The position numbers and the translations under genes were made by a program. DNA of 64,000 nucleotides from Candidula unifasciata (taxonomy: Eukaryota; Mollusca; Gastropoda; Stylommatophora; Geomitridae), in assembly GCA_905116865.2 (NCBI GenBank), contig CAJHNH020002580.1:715581-779580 (forward strand), written 5' to 3'. The notes beneath the pieces are model-generated. The model saw only the letters and a list, made by a program, of their open reading frames with translations. It had not been told where the DNA came from and did no database searches. Numbering within the stretch: position 1 is the stretch's first letter; each line of letters opens with the position of its first letter. This document shows positions 1 to 10,045 of the stretch, in pieces.

Positions 1-200
1 GGCTTTTCTGCCTACCCCCGGGTGTGAACCGGTTTAGCCAACTAGGCTAGAGAGCCGGGCCCTTTCGGGTTAATATGGGTAGCAAGCATGTAAAGACGGC
101 AGCGTGATACTGACAAACTCTGTCAATTCGTGCTGACTGGCCTGCGAAAATAAGAGGCTAGCAGTAGAGACCCACTACATAGATGACAATGGAAAATGGT
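1..200. repeat. Interspersed repeat fragments (SINE-like)
   Basis: The first 60 bases resemble 17131-17232: both hold a CT-rich stretch, a CCCCGGG block and the words GGTTTAGCCAACTA and GCTAGAGAG. Read on the minus strand, the motif GGTTCACACCC looks like a polymerase III B box. Bases 60-150 carry a degraded copy of the second SINE family described at 1815-2085 (words GGGTA, GTAAAGACGGC and TGATACTGAC). The start is cut by the window edge. Confidence 0.45.
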
Positions 201-296
201 TAGTTACTGTCACTGCTGTAAATGTTCTGCTGTTGAATGAACACGATAGGCAAATACGTTTCCGTTAATATAAACAAACAAACAAAATATACGAAT

Positions 297-327
297 GCTC
301 ACATGCACACATGCGCGTATACACGCT

Positions 328-360
<33 letters not shown>

Positions 361-600
361 TAATACACACACACGACACGCCACTAAAGCTTTTATCAGA
401 GAGAGAGAGAGAGAGAGACAGCGAGAGAGAATATGGGAGAGGGAGAGAGAGAGAAAGATCTTCAAATCCGTTTGTTTTATCTTCTCTTCCTCTTCTACCT
501 CTTCTTCTTCTTCTTCGTCTTCTTTCTCTTCTTCGCCTTCTTCTTATTTTTCTTCTTCTTCCTCTTCTTCTTCTTCATTTTCTTCTTCTGTTTCTGTAAA
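297..600. repeat. Microsatellite cluster: CA, GA, then TTC
   Basis: A CA/CG-rich dinucleotide block (best run 331-359) is followed by GA repeats (399-460) and an interrupted TTC/TCT tract (480-596). Open frames across it on both strands encode only His-Thr, Arg-Glu, Leu/Ser or Lys strings and are composition artefacts. Confidence 0.9.
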
Positions 601-1396
601 GTACATAAGATGCGCACTGCACAATAGCTCACATACAGGTTACCGGTCAAATGATATAAGTTTTCTGAAAGAAGTATAGAAAATGAAGAAAAATAAAACA
701 TGGTGTGGCTTCCGGTATTTCGAAATGTTTCAAATGTCCCTCTGACGACAGAGACTCCAAGAGAGGTATGAACCCATAGACACAGACACACCCAATATTA
801 TTAAACTAAGGATAGAGAGGTGAAAATTTTCTCCATCAAATCCAACAACACGGCCAAATTTTCCCAGATGAAAAGTGGCCGTTACTAAAATAATTTCCCC
901 CGTAAACACTTCATAGCTGGATTATGTGAGGAAAGTTTACGGGAAGGAAAGAAAGAAAAAATACGAAGTTCAAAAAAAAAAAAAAAAAATTTTTTTTTTT
1001 TTTTTTTAAACTGTCCCTGGAGAAAATAGGTCTGGGGCTGTGATAGATTACACTAGCTAGAAGTTCTTGCAAATTCCTGGCTAATCGATATTTGAAAATG
1101 GTTTTCTTTCAGGTTTTAGAGAAAAGTTGACTTTATGAAATCAGTGCTTAGGGATCGGTGTGTGTGGGTGTATGTATGTGTGCGTCTCTATGTGTGGTGT
1201 GTGAGGATGTGCGTATGCGTGTGTGTAGTTTGGGTATGTGGTTGTTTGTAGCAGTTTCACCAAGCAAATAAGTGCGTGTAAATAAGTGCATCCGACTTTG
1301 TTAAATGGCTTCGGTGTTGGGTTAGTATCTTGAATACACAATGTGGTCGTGTATCCAGTACAAACTTTGGTTTTTAATTAAAGTACCTGTCTGTGT
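601..1396. other. Unassigned AT-rich stretch with an A17/T18 block
   Basis: No coding potential seen. At about 971-1007 a run of As meets a run of Ts, which would form a perfect poly(A)/poly(T) hairpin. It may mark two oppositely oriented poly(A) tails joined together. A GT-rich stretch follows at 1155-1250. Confidence 0.5.
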
Positions 1397-1625
1397 GTCG
1401 GCTCTGTGGCTAAGTCGATACGAACGCTTCGTAATGCCAGGATGCCGGGTGTGATCCCAGCTGAGGGCCATGATGCGTTGGTTCCCACAGTGGTATCAAG
1501 AAAGCCGACCGTCCCGGGGCAATGGCAAACTACTGGACGTAAATTTGCCTAGAAAAACCACACAACAGCCAGGGGCTGTTGGGGTTGGTTCTGCAACGTC
1601 ATGTAAAGGATACGCAACTAACCAC
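1397..1625 (+). mobile_element. tRNA-derived SINE, family A
   Basis: The tRNA-like head has a promoter-like A-box region (GTGGCTAAGTC) and a degraded B box (GGTGTGATCCC). The body contains CTACTGGACGTAAATTTGCC, then AACGTCATGTAAAGGATACG. The same body recurs at 15650-15876 (plus), 15890-16062 (minus) and 11312-11480 (minus), so this is a dispersed family. The minus-strand open frame across it is a shadow of the repeat. Confidence 0.8.
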
Positions 1626-1814
1626 CTACCTGTTTTAGTTTGAATAACCAGGGATTTCTTTTTCCTGGCGCTACACAACACTAGCACTTTGTGTGTGTGT
1701 GTTATCGTTTTCAGCGCTACTTTAACAGACACTTTATGGTGAGTTCCGGCACCTTTTTAAGACACTGAGGTAAGAAACTTTTTTTTTTTTTTTTCATAGG
1801 GAAAAAACCCGACT

Positions 1815-2090
1815 ATCCATGCGGCGTCCGTGGCTTAGGCGTTGCGAGTCAGACTCTAAAATCCAACATATCGCGATCGAAACCCACTGCTGGCTGCGTG
1901 GATTTTTATCATGGTATCGGGGTCGCAGGTCGACCCAGCCTAAAATGGGTACCAGGATGGCTGTCCTGGGGAAGTAAAGACAGCCGGCGTAATGCTGACC
2001 ACATTACCCACCTAGTGCCGACGGTCTGTAAAAACATGGGCGAACTTCTCATATGCCCGATACGCTTAACGGCATGAAAGGGGTCTTTAC
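1815..2090 (+). mobile_element. tRNA-derived SINE, family B
   Basis: The head has GTGGCTTAGGCGTTGCGAG (A-box-like) and GATCGAAACCC (B-box-like). The body has GGTCGACCCAGCC, then GGGTACCAGG, then GTAATGCTGACCACATTACC. Related bodies occur at 5360, 9935, 11490, 17330 (minus), 42800 (minus) and 51150 (minus). It ends near a poly(T) stretch at about 2090. Confidence 0.78.
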
Positions 2091-2099
2091 TTTTTTTTT

Positions 2100-2600
2100 T
2101 AATAACTATCCATTAATGATTATCTTTTATCATTCTGTATGTTTAAAATTATGTATATCGTCTGTCTATCTTTCACTGTATATGTGTAACGATTTAAAGT
2201 TACCTTCTATCTATCTGTAGTAAGAAGGGTTCTCTACTGATCTAAAAAAAGGCATTTATTCGTCCGTATGTCTGTCAGTTTGTCTACCTATCTAAAACAG
2301 TCTTCTAGCTAACTTTATGTTTATGGAACTAATATTATTTTCTGTTTGTCTTGTATCAATCTAGGATTACCTTCTAAATGTCTGTGACTAAACGTCTGTC
2401 TATTTAAATCTATTTTCTGTCCGTTAGTTCTGAATGTATGCCTGCTGCTTGTATCCACAGATAATTAGGTTTCTTCTGTCTGTAAGCACAGCTATCTAAT
2501 ACCACCAATCCTCCAACTATTTAGGTTTTTAAAGCCAACCTCAGACCATATTCTATCTATCCCCCCCCCCCCCCCCCCCCCCCCCCAAGACAAAAAAATA
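2100..2600. repeat. Degenerate TCTR/TCTA-type repeat and C26 tract
   Basis: From about 2150 to 2500 the words TCTGT, TCTAT and CTGTCTA recur without a clean period, like an old decayed tetranucleotide array. A homopolymer of 26 Cs occupies 2561-2586. No gene seen. Confidence 0.6.
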
Positions 2601-2744
2601 AGTTGAAGACCCTATGTATCATACGGGTATATTGTTTTATTATCATCATCTGGTTATCTGCATATTCTATTCCACTTTTCCTTCAATCAACCAATATAAG
2701 ACTATCAGTCCCTTTTATCTCTCCGTTCATCTATCACTTTAGAA

Positions 2745-2747
2745 ATC

Positions 2748-2800
<53 letters not shown>

Positions 2801-3000
2801 TTCTCTTTCTCTCTCTCTTTCAGCCCCCCCCCCCACCGCCTCCTTTTCTCCCCTTCTCTCTCCCCCAGCACCCAACCAACATCTCTCTCATTCTCCGTTT
2901 CTCTCTCTCTCAGCGCCCCTGTCTCCTTTTCTCCCTCTCTTTGTCTCTCTATCCCAGCGCACATCTCTCTCATTCTCCATCTCTTTCAGCCCGACTCATA
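2745..3000. repeat. CT microsatellite and CT-rich block
   Basis: Perfect CT dinucleotides from about 2752 to 2795, followed by pyrimidine-rich sequence in which CAGC- and CTCT-containing words recur with a loose period of about 65 bases. The open frame at 2603-3205 is Ser/Leu/Pro-rich and is judged non-coding. Confidence 0.85.
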
Positions 3001-3221
3001 CCCTCCGCAATGTGAACCGTTAACAGCACGAAGTAGCACAAAAGAAATTCATTACCGTTTTTCGACTTCCTGTCGTGTCAATACCAGGATATTGTCAGTT
3101 ACGGCCAGGTCTGACTTCCCAAAATGTCGCCTCCAATTTGTACTCTCTTGTTGTACAATCTTGTGTCTTCCTACAGCAATATCTCAACAATACAAAACGC
3201 AGTAGAATATAGAGGACAAGA

Positions 3222-3229
3222 AAGAGAGC

Positions 3230-3296
<67 letters not shown>

Positions 3297-3310
3297 CGAG
3301 AGAGAGAATG
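3222..3310. repeat. GA microsatellite
   Basis: Nearly perfect GA dinucleotides of about 80 bases with a few GC interruptions at the right edge. Confidence 0.95.
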
Positions 3311-3601
3311 GACTGTTTATTAATGACAAGCTGAAATTCATCACATTGAGACCGTAAGGCTAGAGAGGGTGCTATCTGAAGGAACTGGGTTCGAAAATTG
3401 TACAGAAGTCTTTACAATCATACATATTTTCTAGGCCCAAAAAAGGGGTTGGGGGGGGGGGGGGGGCTTCAGGGATCTAATTCTAGTTTAAGAGCATTTT
3501 AAAATAATAGTGATATTGTGCAGAATGGTAAATAAATATGATAATACTTGTGAAAAAGTATTAAATGTATGCATATATTTGTAATGATATTTGTTATAGG
3601 C

Positions 3602-3810
3602 CTGTGTTTCCTAAACTTTACTTAGTCGCGGCGCCTTGTTTTCAATTCAAATGTTTCCACGGCGCCCTTAGCTAAGTAAAAGTATGACTATTTGTATATA
3701 AGGGATACAAAAATAAAATAAAACGTATGTATCTTCGAATAGTTCGCGGCGCCCCTGTGAAGAGGTGGCGGCTCCCCGGGGCGCCGCAGTGCACAGTTTG
3801 AGAATCACTG
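3602..3810 (+). mobile_element. hAT-type MITE, 209 bp
   Basis: The element is bounded by a perfect 8-bp direct repeat, TTATAGGC (3594-3601 and 3811-3818). Its ends are imperfect inverted repeats: the left begins CTGTGTTTCCTAAACTTT and the reverse complement of the right begins CAGTGATTCTCAAACTGTG. Both ends run into GGCGCC-rich subterminal sequence. An 8-bp duplication and CAGTG-TTCTCAAACT ends are established hAT-superfamily traits. At 209 bp it has no room for a transposase, so it is non-autonomous. Confidence 0.85.
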
Positions 3811-3902
3811 TTATAGGCAGTTACAGGGCACAGTTTGGGAATCACTGTTATAGGCGGTAACAGGACACAGTTTGGGAATTACTGTTATAGGCGGTTAGAG
3901 GG
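3792..3902 (+). repeat. 37-bp tandem repeat made of MITE end plus target duplication
   Basis: Three copies of a 37-bp unit start at 3792, 3829 and 3866. Each unit contains the terminal bases of the preceding MITE (CACAGTTTGRGAATCACTG), its duplicated target (TTATAGGC) and about 10 flanking bases. A fourth unit breaks off at about 3907. The array therefore formed after the MITE inserted. Confidence 0.9.
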
Positions 3903-4009
3903 CACAGAGGAGCGGCTGGTTGCTGGGTTAAGGAAACAGGGCTGTCATGCTGGAGACAAAGGCTGGAATTCTCGGCAAGTTTACTGCATTATATATTTTT
4001 TTTGTCGGG

Positions 4010-4295
4010 GGCACACACACACACATGTACGCGCGCACACGCACACACATACACACACCGACACATACACACACCGACACACACACTGCACACACACACG
4101 CACATACACATACTGCACACACATACACACACACACCGACACACACACACACACCGACACACACACACACACACACTGCACACACACCGACATACACGCA
4201 CATACACACACTGCACACACACATACACACCGACACACACACACACACACACACACTGCACACACATACACACACACCGACATACACATACAAAA
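4010..4295. repeat. CA-rich compound microsatellite
   Basis: CA dinucleotides interrupted at semi-regular intervals by CTGCA and CCGACA words. Frames on both strands encode His-Thr or Cys-Val strings and are artefacts. Confidence 0.95.
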
Positions 4296-4512
4296 TGCTA
4301 ACCTGCACACAGTCCATGGAGACTGCATTAGCCATGCGGTCCCTAAACCCTCAGACTGAAAGACCCTCTGCCTGCGCTGTAGAAGTGGTATGTACAGGCA
4401 GCATTAGGACCAGACAAGGTGACAAAAGCGCGCTATTGAGCGTCCCGACAAATTTATTGGGGAGGGGAGAAAGCCGAGCCCTTTCCACACAAACATCTGT
4501 TCTAGGTGTAAA

Positions 4513-4830
4513 GGGGGGGGGGGGGGGGGCTTGAGTGGCCTGATGTCAACATTAAGATTCTAGATACGCAGAAGGCAAAGTAGTATAGTAGTAGCAGCAG
4601 CAACAGCAACAATAGTAATAGTAGAAGTAGTAGTAGCAGCAGCGGCAGCAACAACAGTAGTAGTAGTTAGTAGTAGTAGTAGTAGAAGTAGTAGCAGCAG
4701 CAGTAGTCAGTAGTAGTAGCAGCAGCAGTTGTAGTAGTAGGTAGCAGCAGCATCAGCAACAGTAGCAGTAGTTGTTGTTGTGGCAGGAGTTGCAACAGCG
4801 GAAGCAATGGTAGCAAAAGACAAAAGCAAG
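4513..4830. repeat. G17 tract and AGT/AGC/AAC trinucleotide region
   Basis: A run of 17 Gs (4513-4529) is followed, from about 4575 to 4800, by mixed AGT, AGC and AAC trinucleotides with frequent switches. Both strands are open here only because of composition. Confidence 0.9.
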
Positions 4831-5360
4831 AAAACAAAAACGTAAAATAGAAAGACGAGGTGAAAAAAGTGGTGGGTAAAGGGGTGTTCAGGGTTAAAAA
4901 ATTGACAAAAAGACGGGTGTACTGACAGACATACACAGGTGTGCATATCATTAGACAAATTTAAAGCGGTAGGCACTGATCGAGCCTACAGCTATTAGAA
5001 ATAACAGCAGCTACGATTATAAATCCTATGAAACACACATAAATTAAATGCTTATATCGATTCCGTTTCCAGCCGAGACTTCGAAGTTCAATAAATCAAT
5101 TCCAGGATCGTCAAATTCGAATAACCATTAGAACAAATGAAAGAACACAAGCAATCAATATCCTTCTAATAGCACATTCTCTGCTGAAAGACTGCTGAAA
5201 TTCATGTAATAGTTCTTGAAGCCTAGATAATGATCGGTCCAGTACATGTCACGGTTCGTAAACTGCAGGCTTTATTGAGTCCTATATAGGCATTTGTTGG
5301 CTAAATCTGGGTAATGATTGAAAATTTTTAAGTCAACTATTTATGTAATAAACGAGATAG
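4831..5360. other. Unassigned AT-rich stretch
   Basis: No repeat periodicity, coding signature or RNA gene recognised. Confidence 0.4.
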
Positions 5361-5677
5361 GGTGGAGCAGTGGGTAGCATATTTGCGCGAAGCTTCGTGT
5401 CCGTGGGTTCGAGTCAGATCCGAATGGATTTTAAATTACAAAAAGGCCCGTTTTCCAGGTCGACTCACGGACCCACAGTAGCCAAAATCAGAGAAGCCTA
5501 AAACGGTACCGCATAATGTTATGGGTAGTAAAGGCGGTCGGTATGATGCTGACTACATCGCCCATCAAGTGCCAGCTGGATTATAAAATGCATCAATGGC
5601 TTAAACAAGATCTTTTACTTAACTTCCCAGGTCGACTTAGCCACAAACTGGCACCAGGTAATGTCATGGAAAGTAAT
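5361..5677 (+). mobile_element. SINE family B copies, host of a solo LTR
   Basis: The tRNA-like head has GGAGCAGTGGGTAGC (A-box-like) and GGGTTCGAGTCAG (a good B box). The body has CAGGTCGACTCACGG, then GTAAAGGCGGTCGG, then TGATGCTGACTACATCGCCC. A second partial body starts at about 5625 (CCCAGGTCGACTTAGCC) and is cut by the LTR insertion at 5678. It appears to resume after 6441 (TGCTGCCCG, then CTAGTGCCACC). Confidence 0.75.
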
Positions 5678-6436
5678 TGTCACAACCCTATTAAGTACAG
5701 TCAGTGTACCACACCGTAAGGTGTGCACCCAGGGTTGACACAGAGGTCAGGGCCGTCACTGGTCAAGTCCGTTCTGTGATCGCACGGCGAAACCAGCGCT
5801 CAGGATAAAGCAAGAAAGCCTGAACTGTGTTTTAGTAACACGATGACTGCTTCTGGGACTGAGCTGGTGAACGGGGTTAAGAGACACGAGGTAGAAGGAA
5901 GAAGGGACATTCGGTGTGCGTCAGTCAGGAAGAGAGGACGTGTAGTGACTGGATAGTTTATGTTATAGTATTAAAGTTAGGATATATTTCTGTTAGTGAC
6001 TGGATAGTTTATGTACAGTTTTGTGTTAGGATAGGATAGTTCTTGTGTAGAGTATTTATGTATATGTGCTGTGAGAGAGTGGCTAACCTGGACACTCTGA
6101 CCCTGCACTAAGACAGAGACTGTGACAGTTTGATTGGGTCAGCGTGGCGATAGAAGAGAGCGTATCCTGCCGGATTGTGGTTTGTACACCAGAATATTGC
6201 CTGTCGCACGTACTGGGGACGGGGCGATTGTAAAGCCCGTCCAGCCAGAGGGTCCAGGCAATAGGTGGCCACACGGCGGGAAGTCAACTGTCTATGTATT
6301 ACCTGTACTTCCAATAAAGATTGTCGTGTGTGCTCTGTGTGCGTTCGGGTTCAGTGTGTGTTGTAGGTTCGTCTGTCTGTCATAGGCCTAGTTAGCGAGC
6401 CACGGACCGGCAAGGTCATACCAGAGGTTTGTGACA
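5678..6436. mobile_element. Solo LTR, 759 bp, 5-bp target duplication
   Basis: It starts TGTCACAACCC and ends GGTTTGTGACA, so the termini are near-perfect inverted repeats beginning TG and ending CA. It is flanked by the 5-bp direct repeat GTAAT (5673-5677 and 6437-6441). An AATAAA polyadenylation signal lies at 6313-6318 on the plus strand. These are established LTR-retrotransposon features. There is no internal gag or pol region or second LTR, so this is a solo LTR left by recombination. Superfamily not assigned; Ty3-type is possible. Small open frames inside are not genes. Confidence 0.85.
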
Positions 6437-6441
6437 GTAAT

Positions 6442-7093
6442 GCTGCCCGAATCTTTGATCTAGTGCCACCTAATGAACCTCAAGAGGAGACAAAGGCTCC
6501 ATCCTCATACTGACTATTAATTCTACTTCCTCTTCTTCTTTCATTCGCTTCAAATAGATTATCTATATCTACAATATCAGCATTCAGCCAGCATCCTACC
6601 GTTAAGTCTGGCTTGCACCGTAACTGTTAATGAACTGAGTGTGGCCGTCTATGGAATGGTAGGAGTTAGTAACGCGAAATGTAAAACGGCACATGTAGAC
6701 ATACTGAACGATTTGTGTATACGTTGTGATGGACAATTCAGAGTATTTAAATAATTCGTTAAATATTTCTAAAATAAATACCTTACTGCAGTTGTTAGCA
6801 TAGTCTAGATCAGTTGTTCACCGTTTTTAAACTTATGGACCTCTTGTGAGAATCAATTTCTATGGTAGCGAACTTCAGGCGGAACCCAATTAACCACAAA
6901 GCATACTCAGCACGTTCTCAGGGCATCACAAAGGGAAAGGCACCACAGAAATTTGCATTCTTAGGGCATCACAAAGGGAAAGGCACCACAGAAATTTGCA
7001 ATAGTCTTAGAGCTGAGCGATTATTTTCACGGCTGAAATGTATTTTACAAAATCCTATCAGAACGACAGTGCAACAAGGCAGGGAGGATGACT
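6442..7093. other. SINE remnant and unassigned sequence
   Basis: Bases 6442-6480 look like the remainder of the SINE body split by the LTR. A short direct repeat occurs at 6926-6998 (GGGCATCACAAAGGGAAAGG twice, spaced 39 bases). A hAT-like word (TTCACCGTTTTTAAAC) at about 6817 could be a transposon end, but no partner with a target duplication was found. Confidence 0.4.
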
Positions 7094-7432
7094 CATTTCT
7101 AGTAAGCGTTATTTTTGGGACAAGTACAGAAATGTAATTATTTAGGCACACAGACAATGTCCGGTGGAAGATGTACCGCAGAAAAACAGAATAGAACAGG
7201 TTAAAACATTTCTAGTAAGTGTTATTTTTGGGACAAGTACAGAAATGTAAGTATTTCTGCACACAGACAATGTTCCGTGGAAGATGTACCGCAGAAGAAC
7301 AGAATAGAACCGGTCAAAACATTTATAGTAAACGTTATTTTTGGGACAAGTACAGCAATGTAAATATTTAGGCACATAGACAATGTGCCATGGAAGATAT
7401 ACCACAGAAGAACAGAATAGAAGAGGTTAAAA
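7094..7432 (+). repeat. 113-bp tandem repeat, three copies
   Basis: Copies begin at 7094, 7207 and 7320 (CATTTCTAGTAAGYGTTATT), each ending in GAATAGAA and RGTYAAAAC. Identity is high with scattered substitutions. The last copy runs into the LINE coding fragment, so the unit includes the upstream edge of that LINE. Confidence 0.92.
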
Positions 7433-8172
7433 CTGCCTTTTGTAAAATGAAGAACATTGTGTGCAATAAATCTATGTCACTGAAAGTTCAAAACAGAATT
7501 CTTCCATGCTACATACAGCCGGGAATCCTGACAGTTAATAAACAAGCCGAACAATATCTTCAGGCCTTGGAGGTGTGGGTTTACAGAAGAATCCTTAGAA
7601 ATCCTTGGACAGCTAAGAAGAGCTACCCAATTTTTTTTTAAAGAGGCGAGTGCTGGAAGACAGCTTATCATAAACATCAGAAAGAGACAGTCAACATTTT
7701 TGTGATCACGTTACGAGAAGAGGGAAACTGGAACAAATTGTGACCACTGGAAAGATCTGTGGAAAGAGACTGGTGAAGACCAGGGCTGCCAATTGGATTT
7801 TTTTTTTTTTTTTTTTTTTTTTTGAAAAACCTAGCTTCGCTAAACAAAAACCCAAGCAATACATAGACAAAGAACAACAACAACAAAACCGCAGGTGGTT
7901 AAAATGTACAAAATTTTAGTTACGAAACAAAATATTTACCACTTTTATTTAAGGATATATTTTAAAAAAAAAAAATTTCTCCAAGGCGCAAATAAAACCC
8001 CAGATCTTGGTGGAAACCCCAAGCGTTGGCAGCCCTGGTGAAGACAATGTGAAAAGGTTATTGTTCAGCCTTTGGTGAGTGTCAGCACACGAACTGATAC
8101 ACGCAGTTGTGAATCACGGATTGGGGAGAGGCATGATCGCCCATTCTAGTCGGCAAGGCACTTGATGATATT
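7390..8172 (+). pseudogene. Non-LTR retrotransposon C-terminal fragment, interrupted by a MITE
   Basis: The open stretch 7390-7641 reads through motifs such as SLKVQNRILPCYIQPGILTV and WVYRRILRNPW. These match the region after the reverse-transcriptase domain in endonuclease/RT-type LINEs, where the family usually reads YGCE.W followed by W..RRIL.I.W. The frame then breaks at a poly(T) run (7630-7638). Residual similarity continues (VTTGKICGKRD at about 7740) up to a hAT MITE inserted at 7781-8037 and resumes beyond it, ending near GATGAT at 8170. The copy at 10042-10513 shows the uninterrupted arrangement. It is 5'-truncated, frameshifted and dead. Confidence 0.78.
7781..8037. mobile_element. 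hAT-like MITE, 257 bp, perfect 12-bp TIRs and 8-bp duplication
   Basis: The left end is CAGGGCTGCCAA and the right end TTGGCAGCCCTG, a perfect 12-bp inverted repeat. It is flanked by the perfect 8-bp direct repeat GTGAAGAC (7773-7780 and 8038-8045). It sits inside a LINE fragment. The related LINE at about 10376 carries a single GTGAAGAC, the expected empty site. The interior is AT-rich with poly(T) (about 7798-7823) and poly(A), and codes for nothing. Confidence 0.92.
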
Positions 8173-9090
8173 TCCGTTCGGAATGTAATTTATAGTTTTC
8201 TTTTTGTTATTAAAATTTTCATATCCTAATGTCTAGTGCCACTAATTTACATCTTTATTTTCTGGAACGGTCACCGAGCTCCTGGGAAATGCTTGCGGAG
8301 ACCTAAGGATTCCGATTAGCATCGCTTGAGAACCGCTGGTGTGGGTAATGATGTTTACATAAACTGTATAGTCATCGGCACCACAGTAAAATTGCGCAGC
8401 TTTCTAAGGAGAACTTAGCAAATTTCAGAGAATCGGGTAAAGAAAAATGACGCTGAATTCGGGTAGGATCCGATAAGAAAATTTAATGATAATGTAACCA
8501 TAGTGTCTTGCAGTGCCAAAGACGCAAAGAGAGACATGAAATATTAGAGAAGATCTTGAAGTCGGAGGTGGAAAAGATAGAGAGGACCGGAAGTGAGCTG
8601 GACGAAATGGTAAAAGATAAGAATGATTGGCAGTCAGCAGCATAACAGAGACACACACACACAATGAGGAGATGTAAACAGCAGCCAGAAAACACAGATG
8701 TCTGACTAAAGAGATTCGAGTACTGGGGAATTACGGACACATAGAAAGAAAATGGGTGGAGGGACAAACAGACTGGGGTATAGATAGATAAATTCTTCAT
8801 CAAGTTAATATAAAGACAAAGACAGACAAAAAACAAGCAGATAAACAGGTTAGCATAGAAAGATACTAATGGATAAATAAACGGAAATGGCGGTCGAATC
8901 TAAAGACCAATCGACATATCGACCAAATGAACCGGTCGACCGGCCAGAGCAGCCTGACCGATCAAAGGTTGGCAGGATAAAAAGATTCCAAGACGTGACA
9001 AGGCGAGACAGACAGATACATAAAAATATAGTCAGACAGGCGAGCATATAGAAGGACAAATTAGATTAGATTATACAAATAGATCAATGC
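8173..9090. other. Unassigned sequence, purine-rich in the right half
   Basis: No gene recognised. From about 8480 to 9060 the plus strand is rich in AGACAGA and GATAGA-type words, suggesting decayed GACA/GATA simple sequence. A palindromic GGTCGACCGGCC patch occurs at about 8932-8943. The minus-strand frames at 8425-9059 are pyrimidine-strand shadows. Confidence 0.4.
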
Positions 9091-9094
9091 TACC

Positions 9095-9472
9095 AAATGT
9101 CATCACCATCATCATCAATTTCCACTTGTGCCGTTAAGCGTTGTGGGCAGGAACAGTAAGTGATCTATTGCTTGATACTGCAGCAATGGATATTGTCCTT
9201 CCGTGTCGATGTAGAAGCTCTTTAATGTCATCAATCCATATTCCCCAAGGGCGGTCTCTTGCTTTCACTTCAGGTCTTTTCATGTGTAGAGCCTGCGTTC
9301 GTAGTTGTTCTGACTGCTTTCTTACTAAATGACTAATCCATTTGATCTTCAGTTTCTCAATGAATTCGCTGCATGGTGTTGTTCCTACAGTCTGTTTGAT
9401 ATTAATTATGCAATCGTGGCAGCTTTTAACTTCACCTAGTTCTGAAACTCTGATGACTTTTAACGTCAGCAT
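9095..9472 (-). pseudogene. LINE 3'-terminal coding fragment
   Basis: On the minus strand 9472-9134 reads 112 residues containing SEFIEKLKIKWISHLVRK, then RPWGIWIDDIKELLHRHG. This is the IEK..L.W.GH..R and RPR..W.DDIKE.L pattern of the region after the reverse transcriptase in RTE/CR1-like LINEs. The same tail occurs at 42560-42760. The 3' end carries (TGA)-type repeats (GATGATGATGG at about 9102-9115), typical of RTE-like tails. No reverse-transcriptase core remains. The 5' edge merges with the 34-bp minisatellite to its right. Confidence 0.75.
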
Positions 9473-9785
9473 ATTATGAAACCCTGGTAATTGTCATCTT
9501 CACCAATTTATGAGACTGGGATGATGATTTTTTACCTCATCAAGTTATAAGATCTTGGTGACTTTTACCTGTATCTAGTTATGAGACCCCGGTAATTGTG
9601 ACCTTCACCGAGTCATGAGACTGTGGTGACTTTTACCTTCACCAAGTTCGGAGACTTGCGACTTGTACCTTCACCGAGTCATCAGACTGTGGTGACTTTT
9701 ACCTTCACCAAGTTCGGAGACTTGCGACTTGTACCTTCACCGAGTTATCAGACTGTGGTGAGTTTTACAGTTTTTTCCTAATGGT
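9429..9785 (-). repeat. Minisatellite of 31-34 bp, inverted relative to the 13.1-kb array
   Basis: About 11 diverged units with the core GGTGACTTTTACCTTCACCA and GAGTTATGAGAC. In reverse complement this is the unit of the array at 13112-13875 (GGTGAAGGTAAAAGTTACCA). Two sub-variants alternate between 9600 and 9760, giving a two-unit period of about 64 bases. It overlaps the 5' edge of the LINE fragment. Confidence 0.88.
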
Positions 9786-10045
9786 GAGACTGGTGACTTT
9801 GTTTCAAATTCGATAGTACGTTCTTAGATGTGAATCGTGCAGTAGCAACGAAAAGTTGTTGTACACGATCAAGAACAGTAGTCAGTGAGGAATTTACCGT
9901 TCAGAGTCAAAGTATGATGAATAAATTGTGAAATACTGTGAAGTAAAGGCGGCCGTCGTATTGTTGTCTACATCATCCACCGAATACTGCTTGATCCGTA
10001 AAATATAGGTGTAAACCACAACGCCCAATAGGCTTGAAGGCGTGG
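9786..10045 (+). repeat. Spacer and partial SINE family B
   Basis: Bases 9940-10040 contain GTAAAGGCGGCCGTCGTATT, then CTACATCATCCACCGAA and a terminal CCCAATAGGCTTGAAGG. This matches the 3' half of SINE family B. Nothing recognised from 9786 to 9935. Confidence 0.6.

Noticed and set aside
3928..4534. Cys-Val or His-Thr rich frames
   Set aside because: They are read-outs of CA/GT microsatellite on both strands.
6811..8338. A 1.5-kb hAT element framed by hAT-like ends
   Set aside because: The flanking 8-mers (GTCTAGAT and GTGTGGGT) do not match, and the interior is LINE and tandem repeat.
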